Part shown: positions 34,310 through 43,255 of the stretch, one piece after another
Layout: the number at the start of each line of letters is the position of its first letter
Numbering within the stretch: the stretch's first letter is position 1
DNA from: Prado023 sp964418695
Lineage (GTDB): Bacteria; Actinomycetota; Actinomycetes; S36-B12; CAIYMF01
Assembly (NCBI GenBank): GCA_964418695.1
Contig: CAYQMN010000002.1
Span: 1-64,000, forward strand
Direction of reading: 5' to 3'
Length of the DNA stretch: 64,000 nt
Program-made: the position numbers and the translations under genes
The notes under the pieces: generated by a model
What the model saw: the letters and a program-made list of their open reading frames with translations, nothing else
What the model was told of the DNA's origin: nothing
The model's database searches: none

Positions 34310-35911
34310 GTGCCCACGCTGATCGAAGGGGAGACCCGCGCGGAGGATTCCGTCGCCCAGAAGGGCGATCGGGCCGTTGCCAGGCCCGCTGCGCGGCGTC
34401 GGCTGTACGCCCCGATGCCCTCCTCGGGATGGCGCGGCTGGTGGGGTCCGCTGGCCGTGACGCTGCTGGCTGGCATCCTGCGCTTCGTCGACCTCGGGCG
34501 ACCGGACGCGATCGTCTTCGACGAGACGTACTACGTGAAGGACGCCCTCGGGCTGCTGCGCTTCGGCAGCGAGCAGCAGACGGTCGAGGACGCCAACCAG
34601 ATCATCCTCGGCCACGGCGGTCGGGCCGACAGCCTGGACATCTTCACCGGCGTGCCGAGCTTCGTGGTGCACCCCCCGCTCGGCAAGTGGGTGATCGCCT
34701 CCGGCGAGTACCTGTTCGGCGTCACGCCGTTCGGCTGGCGGTTCGGCGTCGCGGTGCTGGGGACGCTGAGCGTGCTGATGACGGCGCGGATCATGCGCCG
34801 GCTCTTCCGGTCCGATGTCATCGGGACGCTGGCCGGACTTCTGCTGGCCCTGGACGGCCTGCATCTGGTGATGAGCCGGACCGCCCTGCTCGACATCAGC
34901 CTCATGTTCTTCGTCCTCGCCGCGTTCGGGCTGCTCCTGCTGGATCGCGACCGGGTTCGCCGCCGGCTGGACGTGGCCGAGCCCGACCCGGGACTGGCCG
35001 CGGGCGCCGGACCCCGGCTGGGGGTGCGGCCGTGGCGACTGGCGGCCGGCGTGGCCCTCGGGCTGGCGTGCGGGGTCAAGTGGAGCGGCCTCTGGTATGT
35101 CGCGCTGTTCGGGCTGCTGGCGGTGGGCTGGGACTGGCAGTTGCGCCGGGTGCTGCGCGTGGCCCGGCCCGCGCTGGCGGTGCTGCGCCGCGACGTCCTG
35201 CCGGCCCTGGTCAGCCTGGTCGGCGTCGCGGTCGTGGTGTACCTGGCCACCTGGAGCGGCTGGCTGCTCGGCGACTCCGGCTACGACCGCCAGTGGGCCA
35301 GCACGAACCCCGGCGGCCTGCCGTTCGTCCCCGACGCACTGCGCTCGCTCATGGCCTACCACCGGGCGGCCTGGGGCTTCAACGTCGGCCTGGACAAGCC
35401 GCACGCGTACCAGTCCAGCGCGTGGTCGTGGCTCGTCCTGTCCAGACCCACGTCGTTCCACTTCGACTCCAGCAGCACGCAGTGCGGCGCCGACAAGTGC
35501 GCGTCGGCCGTGCTGGCCCTGGGCAACCCGGTCATCTGGTGGGCCGGCCTGCTGGCCATGGGCCACAGCGCCTGGCGGGCGGTCGCCGGCCGGGACTGGC
35601 GACCGGCCGCGCTGCTGGTCGCGTTCGCCGCGGGCTGGCTGCCGTGGCAGGTGTTCCACAGCCGGACGATCTTCGCGTTCTACGCGGTCGTGTACGTCCC
35701 CTTCGTCGTCGGGATGCTCGCGATGAGCCTGGCCAGCCTGCCCGGCGGCCCGGACGCGAGCCCGGCCCGGCGCCGCGCTGGGCTGATCGCCGCTGGTGTG
35801 GTGGTCCTGGCGGTCGTGCTCGCCACCTGGTACTTCCTGCCGATCTGGACCGGCTCGCTGACCACCTTCCAGGAATGGCACCTGCGGATGTGGCTGCCCA
35901 GCTGGGTGTGA
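34310..35911 (+). CDS. pmt: Dolichyl-phosphate-mannose--protein mannosyltransferase (Pmt)
   Basis: A 533-residue polyprenyl-phosphate-mannose:protein O-mannosyltransferase with about ten membrane segments. The catalytic FDETYYVKDA (acidic DE pair) follows the first segment, and HPPLGKW, LDISLMFFVLAAFGL and WYFLPIWTG mark the GT39 fold. It glycosylates exported proteins at Ser/Thr. A TAGCAT -10 box at 34298-34303 predicts RNA start near 34310, so GTG 34310 is preferred over GTG 34304. Convergent rsmI follows, as Rv1002c and Rv1003 are adjacent in M. tuberculosis. Confidence 0.93.
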   Translation: MPTLIEGETRAEDSVAQKGDRAVARPAARRRLYAPMPSSGWRGWWGPLAVTLLAGILRFVDLGRPDAIVFDETYYVKDALGLLRFGSEQQTVEDANQIILGHGGRADSLDIFTGVPSFVVHPPLGKWVIASGEYLFGVTPFGWRFGVAVLGTLSVLMTARIMRRLFRSDVIGTLAGLLLALDGLHLVMSRTALLDISLMFFVLAAFGLLLLDRDRVRRRLDVAEPDPGLAAGAGPRLGVRPWRLAAGVALGLACGVKWSGLWYVALFGLLAVGWDWQLRRVLRVARPALAVLRRDVLPALVSLVGVAVVVYLATWSGWLLGDSGYDRQWASTNPGGLPFVPDALRSLMAYHRAAWGFNVGLDKPHAYQSSAWSWLVLSRPTSFHFDSSSTQCGADKCASAVLALGNPVIWWAGLLAMGHSAWRAVAGRDWRPAALLVAFAAGWLPWQVFHSRTIFAFYAVVYVPFVVGMLAMSLASLPGGPDASPARRRAGLIAAGVVVLAVVLATWYFLPIWTGSLTTFQEWHLRMWLPSWV

Positions 35912-35943
35912 GCACCCGGACGACTCACAGGCCGGACGGGGGC

Positions 35944-36810
35944 TCAGTCCGCGCTCTTGGCCGCCGTGACGGCGTCGAAGACCTCGCGCTTGCGCACCCC
36001 CGTGCTGGCCGCGACCAGGGCGATCGCCTCCCGCCGCGGGACGCCCTGCGCCTCCAGCGCGGCCACGCGCTGGGCCAGCCCTCCGCCGGCCACCGTGGGC
36101 CCGTGCTCGGGTGCGCCGCCCACCACCAGCGTGATCTCCCCGCGCACCCCGGCCGCGGCCCACCGAGCCAGGTCGCCCAGGCCGCCGCGCCGCACCTCCT
36201 CGTGGGTCTTGGTCAGCTCCCGGCACACCGCGGCGGCCCGGTCAGCTCCGAAGGCCTCGGCCAGATCGGCCAGCGTCGCGGCCAGGCGGTGCGGGGCCTC
36301 GAAGTAGACCTGGGTGCGCGGCTCGTCGGCCAGCTCGGCCAGCCGGGCCCGGCGCTGTCCGGGCTTGCGCGGCAGAAAGCCCTCGAAGCAGAACCGGTCG
36401 CACGGCAGGCCCGAGACCGCCAGCGCGGTGGTGACCGCGGACGGGCCGGGCAGGCAGGTCACCCGGTGCCCGGCGTCCAGCGCGGCGCGCACGGCCCGGT
36501 AGCCCGGGTCGCTCACGGAGGGCATCCCCGCGTCGCTGACCAGGGCGACCACCCCGCCGCGCGCCAGCACCTCGAGCAGCGCGGGCAGCCGCTCGCGCTC
36601 GACGTCGTCGTAGAAGGACACCACCGGACCCTCCCGGCGCACCCCGATGTCGGCGAGCAGCCGACGCAGCCGGCGGGTGTCCTCGGCCGCCACCAGGTCG
36701 GCCCCGGCGAGCAGCCCGGCCAGCCGGGCCGGGGCGTCGCCCGGATTCCCCAGGGGCGTGCCGGCCAGGACGAGGGTGCCCGTGGCGGGCTCTGCGGGTC
36801 GGGGCTCCAC
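35944..36810 (-). CDS. rsmI: 16S rRNA (cytidine-1402-2'-O)-methyltransferase
   Basis: A 288-residue SAM-dependent methyltransferase modifying C1402 in the ribosomal P site. It contains LVLAGTPLGNPGD, the loop VAAEDTRRLRRLL, SDAGMPSVSDPG (AdoMet site), LPGPSAVTTALAVSGLP and FEGFLPRK, followed by an RsmI helical C-terminus. GTG 36810 precedes the family start by about 12 residues; the much longer open frame to 38613 is antisense of metG. It faces metG divergently. Confidence 0.94.
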   Translation of the reverse strand: MEPRPAEPATGTLVLAGTPLGNPGDAPARLAGLLAGADLVAAEDTRRLRRLLADIGVRREGPVVSFYDDVERERLPALLEVLARGGVVALVSDAGMPSVSDPGYRAVRAALDAGHRVTCLPGPSAVTTALAVSGLPCDRFCFEGFLPRKPGQRRARLAELADEPRTQVYFEAPHRLAATLADLAEAFGADRAAAVCRELTKTHEEVRRGGLGDLARWAAAGVRGEITLVVGGAPEHGPTVAGGGLAQRVAALEAQGVPRREAIALVAASTGVRKREVFDAVTAAKSAD

Positions 36811-36860
36811 GGGAGGATGGTGCCCCAGCTCGGGCCCCCGATCACCCCCCGGCGCGCACC

Positions 36861-36866
36861 TAGAAT
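36861..36866 (+). promoter_or_regulatory. -10 box for leaderless metG
   Basis: TAGAAT ends seven bases before the metG ATG (36874), which puts the transcription start at or next to the start codon. No ribosome site is present, so translation is probably leaderless. Confidence 0.6.
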
Positions 36867-36873
36867 CTGCGTC

Positions 36874-38493
36874 ATGAGTCCGAGCGGCAAGGCGTTCTAC
36901 GTCACGACGCCCATCTACTACGTCAACGGCGCCCCGCACATCGGGCACGCCTACACGACGGTCGCGGCCGACGCGCTGTGCCGCTGGCACCGCCAGCGCG
37001 GCGAGTCGGTCTGGCTGCTGACCGGCACCGACGAGCACGGCGAGAAGGTCCTGCGCAGCGCCGCGGACGCCGGGGTGAGCCCGCAGGAGTGGGTGGACCG
37101 GCTGGTCAACGAGGACTGGCTGCCGATGCTCTCGCTGCTCGACATCGCCAACGACGACTTCATCCGCACCACCGAGACCCGCCACCAGCGCCGGGTCCAG
37201 GCGTTCCTGACCTGGCTCAAGGACATGGGCCACATCTACAGCGGCGACTACGAGGGCCCGTACTGCGTGGGCTGCGAGGAGTTCAAGCTGCCCGCGGACC
37301 TGGTGCCGGGCACCGGCGAGTACGCCGGCGAGCAGGTCTGCACGGTGCACGGCAAGCCGGTCGAGCTGGTGTCGGAGACCAACTGGTTCTTCCGGCTCTC
37401 GGCGTTCCAGGACATGCTGCTGGCCCACTACGAGCACCACCCGACGGCGATCGCGCCGCAGAGCGCCTACAACGAGGTGATCTCGTTCATCCGCTCGGGC
37501 CTGCAGGACCTGTCCATCTCGCGCTCGGCGTTCGACTGGGGCATCCCGGTCCCGTGGGACGACTCGCAGGTCGTCTACGTGTGGTTCGACGCGCTGCTCA
37601 ACTACGCCACCGCCGTCGGCCTGGGCGACGAGCCGCCCCAGGCGGGCGCGGCCAAGTTCGCCTCGACCTGGCCGGCGGACCTGCACCTGGTCGGCAAGGA
37701 CATCCTGCGGTTCCACGCGGTGATCTGGCCGGCGATGCTGATGGCGGCCAAGCTGCCGCTGCCCGCTCAGGTGTTCGCCCACGGCTGGCTGTTGGTCGGC
37801 GGGGAGAAGATGAGCAAGACCAAGCTCACCGGCATCTCGCCGAACCAGCTCGTGGACCACTTCGGCGTCGACGCCGTGCGCTACCACTTCCTGCGAGCGA
37901 TCCAGTTCGGCCAGGACGGGTCGTTCTCGTGGGAGGACATGACCGCCCGCTACACCGCCGAGCTGGCCAACGGGCTGGGCAACCTCGGCTCGCGGGCCAC
38001 CGCGATGGTCACCAAGTACTTCGACGGGGTGCTGCCCGAGCCGGGCGCCTTCGCCAACGCCGACCTGGCGCTGGCCGACGACCTGCTGCGTGCGGTCCAG
38101 GACGCAGACGGGGCCTATCAGCGGCTGGACTTCACCGCGGGGATCGGTGCGGTCAAGGGCTTCGTCGACGAGGTCAACCTCTACGTCACCGAGCAGGCGC
38201 CGTGGGCGCTGGCCAAGCGGACCGACGATCCCGGCGCGCGCGAGCGGCTGGCCACCGTGCTGTACGTCACCTGTGAGGCACTGCGGGCGATCGCCGTGCT
38301 GCACCACGCGGTCATGCCGCGGGCGATGGGCACGCTGTGGGAGTCCATCGGCGCTCAGGAGGGCCTGGGCCCGATCACCGAGCAGCGCATCGACGCTGTG
38401 CACAGCTGGGGCCAGCTGCCGGCCGGGGTCCGGGTGACCAAGGGCGCCGCGCTGTTCCCGCGCCTGTCCGAGGACGAGCCGGCCGGTGGCTGA
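36874..38493 (+). CDS. metG: Methionyl-tRNA synthetase
   Basis: A 539-residue class I synthetase. The ATP motif HIGHAYT (HIGH) sits near residue 21, the zinc-type Cys stretch YCVGCEEFKLP near 130, WPADLHLVGKDILRFH, and KMSKTKL near 310. Its length matches the mycobacterial form without a C-terminal tRNA-binding domain. It is first of a packed run with tatD, ksgA, the metallophosphatase and ispE. Confidence 0.97.
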   Translation: MSPSGKAFYVTTPIYYVNGAPHIGHAYTTVAADALCRWHRQRGESVWLLTGTDEHGEKVLRSAADAGVSPQEWVDRLVNEDWLPMLSLLDIANDDFIRTTETRHQRRVQAFLTWLKDMGHIYSGDYEGPYCVGCEEFKLPADLVPGTGEYAGEQVCTVHGKPVELVSETNWFFRLSAFQDMLLAHYEHHPTAIAPQSAYNEVISFIRSGLQDLSISRSAFDWGIPVPWDDSQVVYVWFDALLNYATAVGLGDEPPQAGAAKFASTWPADLHLVGKDILRFHAVIWPAMLMAAKLPLPAQVFAHGWLLVGGEKMSKTKLTGISPNQLVDHFGVDAVRYHFLRAIQFGQDGSFSWEDMTARYTAELANGLGNLGSRATAMVTKYFDGVLPEPGAFANADLALADDLLRAVQDADGAYQRLDFTAGIGAVKGFVDEVNLYVTEQAPWALAKRTDDPGARERLATVLYVTCEALRAIAVLHHAVMPRAMGTLWESIGAQEGLGPITEQRIDAVHSWGQLPAGVRVTKGAALFPRLSEDEPAGG

Positions 38494-39403
38494 CGCGAGA
38501 TCTGGACAGGCTCGACCGGCGGGGTCTGGGGTGGCTGAGGGTCCGGCCGGACACCCCCCGCTGCCCGAGCCGCTGCCGGGGCCGGTGGTGGATGCGCACT
38601 GCCACATCGACATGCACGACGGCGACCGGCACGGCGGGGACCCGGCCCTGACCCCGGCTCAGGCCGTCGACCTGGCGGCCTCGGTGAGCGTGACCGGGAT
38701 CGTCCAGGTCGGCTGCTCGATCCGCGACCTCGCCGCGGCGGTGCGGATGGCCGACGAGCATCCGGCGATCCTGGCCGCCATCGGAATCCATCCCAACGAG
38801 GCGCCGCGGCTGGCCGCCCGGGGCGAGCTGGACGCGGCCCTGGCAGAGCTGGAGCGGCTCGCCGGCTCGTCGCCCCGGGTGCGCGGGATCGGCGAGACCG
38901 GGCTGGACCACTTCCGCACGCGCGAGCCCGCGGGCTGGACGATCCAGGAGGAGGCGTTCCGCGCGCACATCGACCTGGCCCGCCGGCTGGGTCGCGCGCT
39001 GGTCATCCACGACCGCGACGCCCACGGCGACGTCGTGCGCGTCCTGCTCGACGAGCTGTCCGGCGCGGGGCTGCCCGAGGTGGTGCAGTTCCACTGCTTC
39101 TCCGGGGACGCCGCGCTGGCCCGGGTCGCCGCCGAGCACGGCTGGTACGTCTCGTTCGCCGGCACCCTCACGTTCGGCAACGCCCGCGGGCTGCACGAGG
39201 CCGCGCCGATCGTGCCGGCCGAGCGGCTGCTGGTCGAGACCGACGCGCCCTACCTGACCCCCACCCCGTACCGCGGGCGGGTCAACGCCAGCTACCTGGT
39301 GCCGCTCACGGTCCGCCGGCTCGCCGAGCTGCGCGGCGCGGACCTCGGCGAGCTGTGCGGGCAGCTGCACGCGAACGCGCAGCGGGCCTTCGGTCCGTGG
39401 TGA
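38486..39403 (+). CDS. tatD: TatD family metal-dependent DNase
   Basis: A 305-residue TIM-barrel hydrolase. Metal ligands appear as VVDAHCHIDMH, GETGLDHF, LVIHDRDAHGD, VQFHCFSGD and VETDAPYLTP. The family includes 3'-5' DNases involved in repair and quality control. GTG 38486 overlaps the metG end by eight bases; GTG 38531 is an alternative that starts nearer the family N-terminus. In M. tuberculosis rpfB follows; here ksgA follows at once with a four-base overlap. Confidence 0.93.
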   Translation: MADARSGQARPAGSGVAEGPAGHPPLPEPLPGPVVDAHCHIDMHDGDRHGGDPALTPAQAVDLAASVSVTGIVQVGCSIRDLAAAVRMADEHPAILAAIGIHPNEAPRLAARGELDAALAELERLAGSSPRVRGIGETGLDHFRTREPAGWTIQEEAFRAHIDLARRLGRALVIHDRDAHGDVVRVLLDELSGAGLPEVVQFHCFSGDAALARVAAEHGWYVSFAGTLTFGNARGLHEAAPIVPAERLLVETDAPYLTPTPYRGRVNASYLVPLTVRRLAELRGADLGELCGQLHANAQRAFGPW

Positions 39404-40281
39404 GCGTGCCGGAGCCGGCGGTCACCCTTCTCGGGGCCGGCGAGATCCGGCGGCTGGCCGACGAGCTCGGGCTGCGACCGACCAAGACGCTGGGCCAGAA
39501 CTTCGTCATCGACGCCAACACCGTGCGCCGGATCGTGCGCACTGCCGACGTCGGCGCCGGCGACGTGGTGCTGGAGGTCGGCCCCGGGCTGGGGTCGCTG
39601 ACCCTGGCGCTGCTGGGGTCCGGCGCGTCGGTGGTGGCGGTCGAGATCGACCCCGTGCTGGCCGCGCGGCTGCCGGCCACCGTCGCCGAGCACGCCCCGG
39701 CTGCCGCCGATCGGCTGACCGTGGTGGGTGCGGACGCGCTGAGGGTCACCGAGCTGCCGGTGCGGCCCACCGCGCTGGTGGCGAACCTTCCATACAACGT
39801 CAGCGTGCCGGTCCTGCTGCATCTGCTCGCGACGTTCCCGAGCCTGCGCCGGGCGCTGGTGATGGTCCAGCTGGAGGTCGCCCAGCGGCTGGCCGCCGAG
39901 CCCGGCAGCCGGGTCTACGGCGTGCCCTCGGCGAAGGCCCGCTGGTTCGGCCAGGTGCGCGAGGCCGGACACGTCGGCCGATCGGTCTTCTGGCCGGTCC
40001 CGCGCGTCGACTCCGGGCTCGTCGAGCTGGTGCGCGGCGACCCGCCCCGCGCGGACGTGCCCCGCGAGGACGTGTTCGCGGTCATCGACGCCGCGTTCGC
40101 CCAGCGCCGCAAGATGCTGCGCTCGGCGCTGGCGGGCTGGGCCGGATCCCCGGCCCGCGCGACCGAGCTGCTGGCCGCCGCCGGGGTCGACCCGACCGCG
40201 CGGGGGGAGGCTCTGAGCGTCGGGCAGTTCGCGGAGATCGCCGCAGCCGCCGCGCGGGGCCGTGGCAGCATGGGTGTGTGA
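39400..40281 (+). CDS. ksgA: 16S rRNA (adenine-1518/1519-N6)-dimethyltransferase
   Basis: A 293-residue methyltransferase that dimethylates two adenines near the 3' end of 16S rRNA late in 30S assembly. TLGQNFVIDANTVRRIV, VLEVGPGLGSLTLALL (SAM site), NLPYNVSVP (catalytic NLPY) and RRKMLRSAL are all present. GTG 39400 overlaps the tatD stop. The same operon continues into the metallophosphatase gene. Confidence 0.96.
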   Translation: MSVPEPAVTLLGAGEIRRLADELGLRPTKTLGQNFVIDANTVRRIVRTADVGAGDVVLEVGPGLGSLTLALLGSGASVVAVEIDPVLAARLPATVAEHAPAAADRLTVVGADALRVTELPVRPTALVANLPYNVSVPVLLHLLATFPSLRRALVMVQLEVAQRLAAEPGSRVYGVPSAKARWFGQVREAGHVGRSVFWPVPRVDSGLVELVRGDPPRADVPREDVFAVIDAAFAQRRKMLRSALAGWAGSPARATELLAAAGVDPTARGEALSVGQFAEIAAAAARGRGSMGV

Positions 40282-41663
40282 CGAGCATCCGTCGAGCAGT
40301 CCTGGTCGCGGTCGCAGTCGTGGCGCTGGTGGCGCCGAGCGCGGCATGCAGCCCGCCGTGGGTCCAGCCGGTCGCCGCCCCCTCGGTCAGCGCGCCGGTC
40401 CCTGCCCCCTCGGCCAGCGTCCTCACCGTCCCCGTCGTCGCCAAGGCCGCCGTCCCGGCGGCCAGCAAGGTGGCCAAGCCCTCGCGCATCCTGCTCTCGC
40501 CCACCGCGGATGCCGCGCACTCCCAGCGCATCTCGTGGACGATGCCCCGCAAGCAGTCCGGCCAGGCCGTGCGGTTCCGGCGCGCCGACGGGTCCGGGAG
40601 CACGAAGAAGGCCAAGGCGACCAAGCGGGCGCGCACCACCGTGCGCACGTCCGGCACCAACGACCCGCGCTACCAGGCGGTGCTGACCGGGCTGCGGCCG
40701 GGCACGTCCTACGACTACCGGATCGTGACGAAGGGCTCGAAGACCTCCTGGGCCCGGTTCACCACCTCCGGGCCGGCCGCCCCGCTGACGATGCTCGCGC
40801 TGGGCGACCTGCAGGTGCCCAAGGGGACCAGTCGCTCGGTGATGACGGCCACGGTGAAGGCGGCCCTCGCCGCGGCCCCCACCGCGGAGGCCGTGCTGCA
40901 GGCCGGGGACATCGTCGACCGCCCCTACAGCGCGCGCATGTGGAAGAACCTGTTCTCGGCCATCGGCTCGTCCGGACGGACCCGCACCTGGATCCCGTCG
41001 ATCGGCAACCACGAGCAGTGCGTGCTGCTCAAGAGCTGCCGCTCCGCGCACGGCGCCGCCTTCCGCTCCTACTTCGGCGGCCCGAGCAACGGCGTCGCCA
41101 AGCAGGCCCAGACCTGGTACTGGACCGACGAGCGCGGCGTGCGGATCGTGGTCCTCGACCCGTTCGGCGGACGCCTGGCCGAGCAGGCGACGTTCCTCGA
41201 CCGGGCGCTGCGCACCAACCCGCACAGGTGGTCGGTGGTGGTCATGCACGCCGGACCGTTCGGCACCCGGCCCGGCCGCAGCAATCCGCAGGTGCGCTCG
41301 GTGCTCTGGCCGGTCATGCAGAAGCGCGGGGTCGACCTGGTGATCGCCGGGCACGATCACTCGTACGCGCGCGGTCAGCAGGACGCCGACGGGCCGGTCG
41401 TCGTGGTCAGCGTGTCCGGCTCCAAGTACTACGCGGCCGCCGACGCCGACTGGCGCGCGCACGGGGCGCGCGTCGACGTCGCCGCGTCCCAGACCACCAC
41501 CTACGGGGTCATCCGGATCGCGGGGGACCGGCTGGACTACCGCGCGGTGGTCTCCGCCAAGGGGGCCCGCTCCTCCACGACCGTGCGGGTGGGCGGGGTG
41601 CTGGACCGGTTCAGCATCGTGAAGGCCGCCGACGGCACCGACCGCGTCGTGGACCGGTCCTGA
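40278..41663 (+). CDS. Secreted purple acid phosphatase-like metallophosphoesterase
   Basis: A 461-residue exported protein. An N-terminal signal ends near the SAAC at residues 21-24, a weak lipobox, so it may be a lipoprotein. After an Ala/Pro linker comes an Fn3-like domain (~65-170; LTGLRPGTSYDYRIVTKG) and then a calcineurin-type phosphatase: ALGDLQVP, QAGDIVDR, SIGNHEQC, VVVMHAGPFG and IAGHDHSYARG provide the metal ligands. It should remove phosphate outside the cell; substrate is unknown. GTG 40278 overlaps the ksgA stop, so it is part of this operon, between ksgA and ispE, where M. tuberculosis has nothing. Confidence 0.88.
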   Translation: MTSIRRAVLVAVAVVALVAPSAACSPPWVQPVAAPSVSAPVPAPSASVLTVPVVAKAAVPAASKVAKPSRILLSPTADAAHSQRISWTMPRKQSGQAVRFRRADGSGSTKKAKATKRARTTVRTSGTNDPRYQAVLTGLRPGTSYDYRIVTKGSKTSWARFTTSGPAAPLTMLALGDLQVPKGTSRSVMTATVKAALAAAPTAEAVLQAGDIVDRPYSARMWKNLFSAIGSSGRTRTWIPSIGNHEQCVLLKSCRSAHGAAFRSYFGGPSNGVAKQAQTWYWTDERGVRIVVLDPFGGRLAEQATFLDRALRTNPHRWSVVVMHAGPFGTRPGRSNPQVRSVLWPVMQKRGVDLVIAGHDHSYARGQQDADGPVVVVSVSGSKYYAAADADWRAHGARVDVAASQTTTYGVIRIAGDRLDYRAVVSAKGARSSTTVRVGGVLDRFSIVKAADGTDRVVDRS

Positions 41664-42577
41664 TGGCGCGCACCGTCACGGCCCGGGCCTGCGGCAAGGT
41701 CAATCTGCAGCTGGGGGTCGGAGCGGTTCGCCCCGACGGCTTCCATCCGCTGGCCAGCGTGTTCCACGCGGTCGCGCTGGTCGAGCAGGTCCAGGTCCGC
41801 GAGGGGCCGCCGGGCAGCGGCATCCGCGTCGAGTCGGTCGAAGGGCTGCAGGCCGCTGACGTGCCGCGCGACGCGACCAACCTCGCGGCGCGGGCCGCCG
41901 CGCGCCTGGCCGCCGAGCTCGGCCGGGCGCAGCCGGACGTGGCGATCGCGGTGGACAAGGGCGTCCCCGTGGCCGGCGGGATGGCCGGTGGGTCCGCGGA
42001 CGCCGCGGCGGCGCTGGTGGCGCTCAACGAGCTGTGGGAGGCAGGCCTGACCGGAGCCGAGCTGGCCCGGCTCGGGCTGGACCTGGGCTCCGACGTCCCG
42101 TTCGCGCTGCTGGGCGGTACTGCTCTGGGCCTGGGCCGCGGCGAGCTGCTCAGCCCGGTGCTGGTGCGCGGGACGTTCCACTGGGTGCTGGCGACCGCGC
42201 ACCGGGGCCTGTCCACGCCGGCGGTCTACGCCGCCTTCGACCGGCACACCGCGGGCCGCAGCGTCGCCGACCCGGCCGCCGACCCGGCCGTGCTGTCCGC
42301 GCTCGCCGCCGGGGATGCCCGCGCACTCGGCCGCGCGCTGGTCAACGACCTGCAGGAGCCGGCATTGCGCCTGCGTCCGACCTTGCGCGACGTCCTCGAC
42401 GAGGGGCTGGCGGCCGGCGCGCTGGCGGCGATGGTCTCCGGCTCCGGCCCGACGTGCGCGTTCCTCGTCGCCGACCCGCTGGCCGGCGCTGCGGTCGCGG
42501 CGCGGCTGGCCGGCCGGGAGGACGTGCGCTCCACGCACGTCACGACCGGGCCGGCGCCCGGCGCCCGGCTGGTCTGA
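41663..42577 (+). CDS. ispE: 4-diphosphocytidyl-2-C-methyl-D-erythritol kinase
   Basis: A 304-residue GHMP kinase of the MEP isoprenoid pathway. ARACGKVNLQLGVG at the start, PVAGGMAGGSADAAAALVALN as the ATP loop, and MVSGSGPTCAFLV near the C-terminus are diagnostic. ATG 41663 shares a base with the preceding stop, so translation is coupled. Placement after ksgA is conserved in actinobacteria. Confidence 0.95.
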   Translation: MARTVTARACGKVNLQLGVGAVRPDGFHPLASVFHAVALVEQVQVREGPPGSGIRVESVEGLQAADVPRDATNLAARAAARLAAELGRAQPDVAIAVDKGVPVAGGMAGGSADAAAALVALNELWEAGLTGAELARLGLDLGSDVPFALLGGTALGLGRGELLSPVLVRGTFHWVLATAHRGLSTPAVYAAFDRHTAGRSVADPAADPAVLSALAAGDARALGRALVNDLQEPALRLRPTLRDVLDEGLAAGALAAMVSGSGPTCAFLVADPLAGAAVAARLAGREDVRSTHVTTGPAPGARLV

Positions 42578-42736
42578 GGGCTCCCGGTCCGGCTCGGGCG
42601 CGTCGCCCGGCGCCGGCAGCCCGCTCGGGCGACCGGAGGTAGGCTGACCGGGCTGACGGCCAGACCGTAGGCCGATCCACATCCCGCGCACGCCCGCGCA
42701 CCGATGCCGCCGGGGGCGGCAACCAGAGGAGAAGAC

Positions 42737-43153
42737 ATGTTCGCCAAGCGTGCTGCTGCGGCGGTCGCGGGGCTGGGCCTGGCCCTGAGCCTGGCCGCCT
42801 GCTCGTCCAACGACAACACCGCCGATGCCAACGCCGCGTTCTGCGCCGCCTCGGCGACCGTGCAGACCGAGGTCGCCAAGCTCAAGACCATGGTCACGAG
42901 CAACGCGACCGTCGACGAGATCAACGACCAGCGCAAGGTGGTCGCCGATGCGATCGTCAGGGCCGACGACGCCGCCGACGACGTGGCCGACACGGTCCGC
43001 GCGCAGATCATCGCGGCCGACAAGGCCTTCGACGAGGCGATCGACGACATCCCCAACGACGCGACCCTGGCCGAGGCCAAGGTGCCCTACCAGGCCGCGA
43101 TCGACGCCTGGAACACCTCTATGGCCACCATCCGCACCCAGCTGGGCTGCTGA
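42737..43153 (+). CDS. Putative lipoprotein
   Basis: A 138-residue protein with a lipoprotein signal (basic start, hydrophobic run, lipobox LAAC, C22) followed by a soluble all-helical part of about 110 residues and a C-terminal pair of cysteines at distance (FCAAS near 37 and the final C138) that could form a disulfide. It is not a family I can name. AGAGGAGA precedes ATG 42737. A hairpin terminator follows the gene. Confidence 0.75.
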   Translation: MFAKRAAAAVAGLGLALSLAACSSNDNTADANAAFCAASATVQTEVAKLKTMVTSNATVDEINDQRKVVADAIVRADDAADDVADTVRAQIIAADKAFDEAIDDIPNDATLAEAKVPYQAAIDAWNTSMATIRTQLGC

Positions 43154-43167
43154 CCTCGACCCCGGTC

Positions 43168-43206
43168 GATCAGGGGCGCCTCCGCATCCGCGGGGCGTCC
43201 CTGATC
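43168..43206. terminator. Hairpin terminator between the lipoprotein gene and manA
   Basis: GATCAGGGGCGCC (43168-43180) pairs with GGCGTCCCTGATC (43194-43206), 13 pairs with one G-T, between convergent genes. Confidence 0.75.
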
Positions 43207-43255
43207 GCTCACCGGGGCCCGGGGTGGGTCAGCGGGTCAGCGTCGTCGGTCCGCG

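Noticed and set aside
34258..36870. Open frame running in phase into metG from far upstream
   Set aside because: The upstream part crosses pmt and rsmI in a wrong frame; metG begins at ATG 36874 with a -10 box just before it.
36811..38613. N-terminal extension of rsmI on the minus strand
   Set aside because: It is antisense to metG and lies outside the methyltransferase family region.
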